64,000 nt of DNA, from NCBI RefSeq assembly GCF_000576425.1, contig NZ_KK069989.1, positions 372,001-436,000 on the forward strand, read 5' to 3'. This DNA comes from Brachybacterium phenoliresistens (GTDB taxonomy: Bacteria > Actinomycetota > Actinomycetes > Actinomycetales > Dermabacteraceae). How positions within the stretch are numbered: position 1 is the stretch's first letter; each line of letters starts with the position of its first letter. This document shows, piece after piece, positions 58,376 to 64,000 of this stretch. The translations under genes and the position numbers were made by a program. The notes beneath the pieces are model-generated. The model had not been told where the DNA came from. It made no database searches and saw nothing but the letters and a program-made list of their open reading frames with translations.

Positions 58376-59089
58376 TCAGGCCGGCGCGCCCCGATGCCGG
58401 GCCATCAGCGCATCGCGCGAGCGCTCCAGGTGACGGGTCATGAGCGCGGCGGCGCTGTCCGCCTCGCCGGACTCGATATGCGCGAGGATCTCCCAGTGCT
58501 CGTGCCAGGCGGCGTCGCCGCGCTGGTGCAGGTGGGCGGGCGTGAGGGAGTGCAGCCACTGGGTGCGGCCGGTGAGCTGGCGCAGCAGGCCGGTGAACCC
58601 GGTGCGGCCCGAGAGCAGGCCGAGCGCGTTGTGGAAGCGGAGGTTCAGCGCGGCGAGCTGCTCGTTGTCGCCCGCGGCGATCGCGGCATCGCCCGCCGCG
58701 AGGATCTCCCGCACCGCCTCGCGGGCCGCATCCCGGGCCGGATCCGCGCCGCCGCCGCCCGCTCCCTCCGCCGTGTCGTCCGGGCTCGGCGCGGTGGCGG
58801 CGCCCTCGGCGGCGCTGCGGGCCAGGGACGCCTCCAGCACGATGCGCATGTCGAAGAGCACCTGCACATCGGCCGCGGTCGTCTGCGCGACGCGCGCCCC
58901 GGCGTTCGGGCGCAGCTCGACATAGCCGTCGGCGGTGAGCTCGCGCAGGGCCTCGCGCACGGGCACGCGGGAGGTCGAGAACTGCGTCGCGAGCGCCACC
59001 TCGCGCAGCCGCTCCCCGGGGGCGAGGGCGCCGGTGATGATGGCCTCGCGCAGCGACTCGGCGATCTGCAGCGCCGCCGGATCAGACAT
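58376..59089 (-). CDS. GntR-family (FadR/FCD) transcriptional regulator
   Basis: 237 aa. Winged helix-turn-helix at ~10-70 (EVALATQFSTSRVPVREALR) and an FCD effector domain (~90-225) with helical LNLRFHNALGLLSGRTGF and HEHWEILAHIESGEADSAAA, which carry the metal-binding His residues of the FCD fold. It is the last gene of the peptide/GGT operon and overlaps the ATPase gene by 8 bases, so it probably regulates that operon in response to a small carboxylate ligand such as a gamma-glutamyl compound or amino acid. Confidence 0.92.
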   Translation of the reverse strand: MSDPAALQIAESLREAIITGALAPGERLREVALATQFSTSRVPVREALRELTADGYVELRPNAGARVAQTTAADVQVLFDMRIVLEASLARSAAEGAATAPSPDDTAEGAGGGGADPARDAAREAVREILAAGDAAIAAGDNEQLAALNLRFHNALGLLSGRTGFTGLLRQLTGRTQWLHSLTPAHLHQRGDAAWHEHWEILAHIESGEADSAAALMTRHLERSRDALMARHRGAPA

Positions 59090-60809
59090 GCATGAACTCC
59101 CGACCGGGCGCCGCCTCGAGCAGGCCCCGGGTGTAGTCGTGGGCAGGGTCGCTGATCACCCTATCGGTGGGCCCGGCCTCGACGATCCCGCCCCGGTGCA
59201 TCACCACGACCTGGTCGGCGAGGTTCGCGACCACCGCGAGATCGTGCGTGATGAACAGGCACGACACCCCCAGCCGATGCTGCAGGTCGCCCAGCAGCTC
59301 GAGGATCTGGTCCTGCACCAGCACGTCCAGGGCCGAGACCGCCTCGTCGCACACCAGCAGCTGCGGCGAGCTGGACAGCGCCCGGGCGATCGCGACCCGC
59401 TGGCGCTGCCCTCCGGAGAGCTCCCCGGGCAGGCGGGCGGCCGCGGAGCGGGGCATGGCCACCTGGTCCAGCAGCTCCGCCACCCGGTCGCGGCGCTCGG
59501 CGCGCGAGCCGATGCCGAACACGGCGAGCGGCTCGGCGATGATCCGCTCGATGGTCCACGTCGGGTCCAGGGAGGAGTACGGGTCCTGGAAGACGGGCTG
59601 GGCGAAGCGGCGCAGCAGACGGCGCTCGGCGCGGCTCGCGGCGCCGACGGCCTGCCCGTCCAGATGGACGGTGCCGGAATCGGCGGTCTCCAGGCCCAGC
59701 ACGATCTTCGCGAGGGTCGACTTCCCCGATCCGGACTCGCCGATGATCGCCGTGGTGCGCCCGCGCGGCGCGGACAGCGAGATGCCGTCCAGCGCGCGGA
59801 CCTCGCCGCGCCCGCCCCGCAGGCGGTACGTCTTGCGCAGGTCCTGCACCCGCAGCACGTCCCCGCCCCCGGCCGATGAGCCCGCCTGCGGCTGTGACCC
59901 ATCGGCTGCTCCATCGGCCGATGAGCCGGCCGGGCCGACCGTCGCGGCGCCCGACTCCTCGCGCGGGGTGACCTCGAGGGTGGGGGAGGCGGCCACGAGG
60001 CGGCGCGTGTAGTCCTCGGCCGGGGTGCGCAGCACGGTCGCGGGGGTGCCGCGCTCGACGACACGGCCGCGGTGCATCACCAGGATGGTGTCGGTGCGGT
60101 CCGCGGCGACGCCGAGGTCGTGGGTGACCAGCAGCAGCGACATGCCGCGCTGGGCGACCAGGTGCTCGAGGTGGTCGAGGATCTGCTTCTGGACGCTCAC
60201 GTCCAGCGCGCTGGTCGGCTCGTCGGCGATGATCACGTCCGGGGCCCCGGCCAGGGCGATCGCGATGAGCACCCGCTGGCGCATGCCGCCGGAGAACTCG
60301 TGCGGGAACTGGCGGCGGCGCCGCTCGGCATCGGGGATGCCCGCCTCCGTCATCAGGCGCACCACGTCCCGGGCGATGCCGTCGCGGTCCCGCCGGCCGG
60401 AGGCGCGCAGCGCATCGGCCACATGGTCGCCCACCCGCAGGGTCGGGTTGAGGTTGGACATCGGATCCTGCGGGACCAGGGCGATGCCCTGCCCGCGCAG
60501 CCCCTCCCGCACCGCCTCGGGCGCGCCGACGAGCTCCTGCCCGCGGTAGCGGATGGAGCCGCCGATGATCCGCCCCGCCCCCGGCAGCAGGCCGAGGATC
60601 GCGGCGATCGTGGTGGACTTCCCCGAGCCGGACTCGCCGACGAGCGCGAGCTTCTCCCCGGGGGCGAGCGTCAGGCGGACGTCCTCCAGGACGGTCGTGC
60701 CGCCGTAGGCGACGGCGAGGTCCTGCACGGACAGGACCAGCCCGTCATCGCCGGGTCCCGTGGTGGCAGAGGCGCTCGTGCGCGCATCGGCCGTGGTCGC
60801 ATCGGGCAT
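59082..60809 (-). CDS. Fused double ATPase of dipeptide-type ABC importer
   Basis: 575 aa, two nucleotide-binding domains. Domain 1: Walker A GESGSGKSTT (~55), signature FSGGMRQR (~170), Walker B VIIADEPTSALD (~191). Domain 2: Walker A GESGSGKSTL (~356), signature LSGGQRQR (~464), Walker B LLVCDEAVSALD (~486; DEA in place of DEP is normal for DppF). Domains are joined by a Gly/Ser/Ala linker containing DGSQPQAGSSAGG. ATG 60809 has GGGGAGG 8 bases upstream; GTG 60818 is an in-frame option touching the GGT stop. Organisation resembles GsiA (glutathione import ATPase). Confidence 0.93.
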   Translation of the reverse strand: MPDATTADARTSASATTGPGDDGLVLSVQDLAVAYGGTTVLEDVRLTLAPGEKLALVGESGSGKSTTIAAILGLLPGAGRIIGGSIRYRGQELVGAPEAVREGLRGQGIALVPQDPMSNLNPTLRVGDHVADALRASGRRDRDGIARDVVRLMTEAGIPDAERRRRQFPHEFSGGMRQRVLIAIALAGAPDVIIADEPTSALDVSVQKQILDHLEHLVAQRGMSLLLVTHDLGVAADRTDTILVMHRGRVVERGTPATVLRTPAEDYTRRLVAASPTLEVTPREESGAATVGPAGSSADGAADGSQPQAGSSAGGGDVLRVQDLRKTYRLRGGRGEVRALDGISLSAPRGRTTAIIGESGSGKSTLAKIVLGLETADSGTVHLDGQAVGAASRAERRLLRRFAQPVFQDPYSSLDPTWTIERIIAEPLAVFGIGSRAERRDRVAELLDQVAMPRSAAARLPGELSGGQRQRVAIARALSSSPQLLVCDEAVSALDVLVQDQILELLGDLQHRLGVSCLFITHDLAVVANLADQVVVMHRGGIVEAGPTDRVISDPAHDYTRGLLEAAPGREFMHV

Positions 60810-60814
60810 GCCGC

Positions 60815-62716
60815 TCACCTCCCCGCCGCGTAGCCCTGGGCGCCGCGCGGGTTCGCGGCGGCGCGCAGCACGCCGGTGGCCGGGTCGCGCACCACGCAGG
60901 AGAGCCGGCCCAGCGCCCAGTCCCCGGCGCGGACCACGCGGTGGCCGCGCCGCTCGAGGCCGGCCAGCAGCTCCTCGCCCAGGCGGTCCTCGACCACGGC
61001 CTCGCCGGGCGACCAGGTGCGCGGCCAGAACGAGCCGGGCATCGAGGTGGTGTGCAGGGCGGGGGCATCGATGGCCTGCTGCGGGCTGAGCCCGCCCACG
61101 AGCACCCGCAGCAGGAACAGCAGCTGCCACTGGTCCTGCTGGTCGCCGCCGGGGGAGCCGCAGGCGATCACGGGCACGCCGTCCTTCAGCACCAGGGTCG
61201 GGGTCAGCGTGGTGCGGGGCCGGGCGCCGGGGCGTAGCACCGAGGGCATCGCCTCGTCCAGCCACATCATCTGCAGCCGCGTGCCCAGGCAGAAGCCCAG
61301 CCCCGGCACGGTCGGGGAGGACTGCAGCCAGCCGCCCGAGGGGGTGGCGCTGACGATGTTGCCCCAGCGGTCCACGACGTCGATGTGGCAGGTGTCCCCG
61401 CGCACCTCGCCGCTGGGCCGCACGGTCGGCTCCCCGGCGCCGTGGTCCACCACGCCGCCGCTCTCGCGGGCGAACTCGGCCTCGGTGACCAGCGGCGGCA
61501 GCGCCGGGGCGGCCCCGTCGAGGGCGCCGGGGCGGAACTCGTGGGAGGCCTCGGGGCCGATCAGCGCGCGGCGCTCGGCCGTGTACTCCTCGGACAGCAG
61601 CGTCTCCAGCGGCACCGCGGCGTCGCCGTAGTGGGCGTCGCGGTCCGCGAGCGCGAGCTTCAGCGCCTCGAGGACCAGGTGGGCGCCCTCCTCGGTGGCG
61701 GGGTCCAGCTGGGCGTCCTCGAAGCCGTCGAGGATCCGCAGGGCCTGCAGCAGCACGGGGCCCTGCCCCCACGGCCCGGTCTTGGCGATCGTGTACCCGC
61801 GGAAGGTCGCGGTGGCGGCCGGCTCGAAGGTCGCCTCGGTGGCGGCGATGTCCTGGGCGGTGATGACGCCGGCGTGGTCGGCGCCGTCGGAGTGGCGGTG
61901 CGGGGTGCGCACGAAGGCGTCGATGGCCTGGGCGACGGGCCCCGTGCGCCAGCGCTCCCGGGCCGCCTCGATGCGGGCCCGGCGGGCATCTGCGGCATCG
62001 GCCGATCCCGGGGAGCCGGCGGCGCCCTCGGCCGCGGAGCCCGCGGACCCCTCGGCGCCGATGCCCTCCCCGGCGGCGACCAGGTCCCGCAGCACCGCCG
62101 CGTACTCGGGGTTGCGCACCAGCTCGCCGGGGGCGGGGGCGGTGCCGCCGGGCATCCACAGGGCCGCGGAGCTGGGCCAGTGCTGCGTGAACATCTCGGC
62201 GCAGGAGGCGATCTGGGCGCTGACCCGGGCCAGCACGGGGTGGCCGTCCTCGGCGAGGTCGATCGCGTAGGCGAGGACATCGGCCAGCTCCCAGGTGCCG
62301 TGCTCGGCCAGCAGCTTCAGCCAGGCGTCCACGGCGGTGGGCACCGCCGCGGCGAGCGCGCCGGTGCCGGGCACGCGGGTGAGGCCCTCGGCGCGGTAGT
62401 GCTCGAGGGTGGCGCCGGCGGGGGCGGCGCCCTGGCCCATCATCACCACGGGGGTCGGGTCCTCGGCGGTGGCGAAGATGCCGGTCATGTCGCCGCCGGG
62501 CCCGTTCAGGTGCGGCTCGACCACGTGCAGCACGAAGGCGCCGGCGGTGGCGGCGTCGAAGGCGTTGCCGCCGCGCTCGAGGACGGCCTGCGCGCAGGCG
62601 GTGGCGATCCAGTGGGTCGAGGCGGTCATCCCGAAGGTGCCCTCGAGGGTGGGGCGGGTGGTCGGCTCCGGCGGCACGACGAAGGCGGGGGAGGCGGGGG
62701 AGGCGGTGCTGGTCAT
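60815..62716 (-). CDS. ggt: Gamma-glutamyltransferase
   Basis: 633 aa, Ntn-hydrolase that self-cleaves at a Thr and hydrolyses or transfers gamma-glutamyl groups. The nucleophile is the Thr of GDTCHIDVVDRWGNIVSAT (~441), at the expected start of the small subunit; GACGSPGGD-like ACGSPGGDQQDQWQ provides the oxyanion Gly pair. No signal peptide is evident, so it may act in the cytoplasm, unlike exported GGTs. It sits inside the ABC operon: ATGA overlap with the DppC-type permease upstream and ATPase downstream. This suggests imported gamma-glutamyl peptides or glutathione are hydrolysed on arrival. Confidence 0.93.
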   Translation of the reverse strand: MTSTASPASPAFVVPPEPTTRPTLEGTFGMTASTHWIATACAQAVLERGGNAFDAATAGAFVLHVVEPHLNGPGGDMTGIFATAEDPTPVVMMGQGAAPAGATLEHYRAEGLTRVPGTGALAAAVPTAVDAWLKLLAEHGTWELADVLAYAIDLAEDGHPVLARVSAQIASCAEMFTQHWPSSAALWMPGGTAPAPGELVRNPEYAAVLRDLVAAGEGIGAEGSAGSAAEGAAGSPGSADAADARRARIEAARERWRTGPVAQAIDAFVRTPHRHSDGADHAGVITAQDIAATEATFEPAATATFRGYTIAKTGPWGQGPVLLQALRILDGFEDAQLDPATEEGAHLVLEALKLALADRDAHYGDAAVPLETLLSEEYTAERRALIGPEASHEFRPGALDGAAPALPPLVTEAEFARESGGVVDHGAGEPTVRPSGEVRGDTCHIDVVDRWGNIVSATPSGGWLQSSPTVPGLGFCLGTRLQMMWLDEAMPSVLRPGARPRTTLTPTLVLKDGVPVIACGSPGGDQQDQWQLLFLLRVLVGGLSPQQAIDAPALHTTSMPGSFWPRTWSPGEAVVEDRLGEELLAGLERRGHRVVRAGDWALGRLSCVVRDPATGVLRAAANPRGAQGYAAGR

Positions 62717-63633
62717 CGGGAGGATCCCTTCGCGGTGGACGGGTCGAAGGCGTCCCGCAGGGCGTCTCCGAAGATGTTGAAGGCCAGGCAGATCAGCATG
62801 ATCGCCAGACCCGGGAAGACCGCTGCGGAGGGCGCGCGGTAGATGTACTGCTGGGCGTCCGAGAGCATGATCCCGAGGCTGGGCGCGGGCGGCTGGATGC
62901 CCAGGCCCAGGAACGACAGCATCGCCTCGCCGATCACGGCGACGGGCATGATCACGGTGGCCTGCACGATGATCGCGCTGATCGTGTTGGGCAGCACGTG
63001 CAGGCCCAGGATGCGCACCGGTCCGGCGTCGGTCGCGATCGCGGCCTTGACGAAATCGGCCTCGCGCAGGCGCAGGGTCTCCCCGCGGACGACGCGGATC
63101 ATGGTGGGGATGTTGGCGATGCCCAGGGCCAGGGCCGCGTTGGTGAGGCTGGCGCCGGTGATCGCGGTCAGGCCCACCGCGAGCACGAGGAACGGGAAGG
63201 CGAGGGCCACGTCGGTCAGGCGGGAGACGACGAGGTCCGCGGGCCGCCAGTAGCCGGCCAGCAGCCCCAGCGGGGTGCCGATGACGACCGCGAGGGTCAC
63301 CGCGAGCACGCCCACGATCATGGAGGCGCGCACGCCGTGCAGCAGGCGGGAGAGCACGTCGCGGCCCAGGTCGTCGGTGCCCAGCGGGTAGCCGATGGTG
63401 CGGGGGCGCTGGAAGGGGTGGGCGAAGTCCGTGGCGGCGAAGCCGTGCGGGGCGAGCCACGGGCCGAGCACCGCGGCGAGCAGCACGAGGGCCACGAGCA
63501 CGGTGCCGACCCGGCCCTGCGGGCTGCTGAGCAGGCGGCGGAGGATGCCGCGGCGGCGCGCGAGGGCGGGCGCCGACGAGCCGGCGCCGTCATCGCTCTC
63601 GCGGGCGGGCGGGGGCTGGAGGACGTCGGTCAT
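62713..63633 (-). CDS. Dipeptide-type ABC permease, DppC family
   Basis: 306 aa. N-terminal cytoplasmic segment, helix ~35-57 (VGTVLVALVLLAAVLGPWLA), then GTDDLGRDVLSRLLHGVRAS, the classical DppC/OppC loop, and the EAA-like FVKAAIATDAGPVRILGLHV (~185-204). The C-terminus FNIFGDALRDAFDPSTAKGS matches the DppC end motif. The start codon overlaps the preceding permease stop and its stop overlaps the ggt start (both ATGA), so translation of the operon is continuous. Confidence 0.94.
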   Translation of the reverse strand: MTDVLQPPPARESDDGAGSSAPALARRRGILRRLLSSPQGRVGTVLVALVLLAAVLGPWLAPHGFAATDFAHPFQRPRTIGYPLGTDDLGRDVLSRLLHGVRASMIVGVLAVTLAVVIGTPLGLLAGYWRPADLVVSRLTDVALAFPFLVLAVGLTAITGASLTNAALALGIANIPTMIRVVRGETLRLREADFVKAAIATDAGPVRILGLHVLPNTISAIIVQATVIMPVAVIGEAMLSFLGLGIQPPAPSLGIMLSDAQQYIYRAPSAAVFPGLAIMLICLAFNIFGDALRDAFDPSTAKGSSR

Positions 63634-64000
63634 GAGGCGGCACCGCCTGTCCGGATCTGGGGGTTGATGACGGAGTAGAGCACGTCCACGAGGATGTTGA
63701 TGAGCACGTACCCGAGGGTGATCACGAGGACCACGGCCTGGATGACGGGGTAGTCGCGGGAGAACACGGCGTCCAGGGTGAGGCGGCCCAGGCCCGGCAG
63801 GGCGAAGATCCGCTCGGTGACCACGGCCCCGGAGATGAGCCCGCCCAGCTGCAGGCCCACGATGGTGACCAGCACGATCAGCGAGTTGCGCAGCCCGTAG
63901 CGCAGCAGGATCCGGGCCTTGCCGATGCCGGTGGCGCGGGCGGTGCGCACGTAGTCCGTCGCCATCGTCTCGATCATGGAGGCGCGGGTCTGGCGGGTGA
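63630..64000 (-). CDS. Dipeptide-type ABC permease, DppB family (N-terminus beyond right edge)
   Basis: C-terminal ~120 residues only; the frame is open to base 64000. Visible elements are TRQTRASMIETMATDYVRTA (the DppB RxSMxExxxxDYVRTA motif), RYGLRNSLIVLVTIVGLQLG, the LPGLGRLTLDAV loop and the final INPQIR motif. These are characteristic of DppB/GsiC. The binding protein for this importer should lie beyond the right edge. Confidence 0.92.
   Translation of the reverse strand, partial: TRQTRASMIETMATDYVRTARATGIGKARILLRYGLRNSLIVLVTIVGLQLGGLISGAVVTERIFALPGLGRLTLDAVFSRDYPVIQAVVLVITLGYVLINILVDVLYSVINPQIRTGGAAS

Overview
The window is about 72% GC by eye, with Shine-Dalgarno-led and leaderless genes, lipoprotein-type (LAAC/LSGC lipobox) solute-binding proteins, NarL-type two-component genes, an ECF42-like sigma factor and a TIGR03086-type thiol-isomerase relative. 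This fits a high-GC Gram-positive actinobacterium. A Micrococcales/Dermabacteraceae member such as Brachybacterium is my best guess, but that is inference and not proven by any gene here. Genes are densely packed, often joined by ATGA/GTGA overlaps. No rRNA, tRNA, CRISPR array or intact transposase was found.

Left part (1-18700): a truncated DHA2 drug exporter; a GH3 glycosidase coupled to a small lipoprotein; an unknown 426-aa membrane-anchored protein; an MR-subgroup enolase-superfamily enzyme divergent from a complete peptide ABC importer (binding protein, two permeases, fused double ATPase); a COG0523 zinc-type GTPase with a pentamer array and a Zur-like site upstream; a DGPF/ECF42 sigma pair; a stand-alone mraY; and a GH114-like lipoprotein. 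Middle-left (18700-31700): a NarL response regulator and small membrane protein divergent from a histidine kinase, a SHOCT gene sharing a candidate operator, then a lower-GC stretch (22073-23650) that looks like a decayed island. Membrane proteins follow, then a divergent homocysteine S-methyltransferase/amino-acid permease pair, a secreted EEP-family protein, a VOC protein, a frameshifted DUF1905 gene and a TIGR03086 protein.

Middle-right (31700-48800): a ROK repressor divergent from an LplA/LplB-type sugar ABC operon with an operator over its promoter; a GNAT enzyme; a LacI regulator followed by a second sugar ABC operon preceded by two tandem 15-bp repeats and continued by a TIM-barrel isomerase and a Gfo/Idh/MocA dehydrogenase. 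Then come a nucleoside deaminase, a membrane protein, and a coupled M20 amidohydrolase/DUF3100 transporter pair. Right part (48900-64000): an UbiB/ABC1 kinase; a D-amino-acid catabolism group (N-acyl-D-amino-acid deacylase, D-serine/D-threonine dehydratase family enzyme, RidA, DauR/YheO-type regulator) containing an 80-bp near-perfect palindrome and a double GGAC-N5-GTCC operator; glutathione-independent formaldehyde dehydrogenase; a DUF1275 protein; and a leftward operon of dipeptide-type permeases, gamma-glutamyltransferase, fused double ATPase and GntR regulator running off the right edge.

Cross-cutting signals: at least twelve genes have a TANNNT box 5-7 bases before the start codon (leaderless transcripts); the octamer GGCCGATG/CATCGGCC is strikingly common on both strands; and four genes are followed by tandem repeat arrays beginning at their stop codon.
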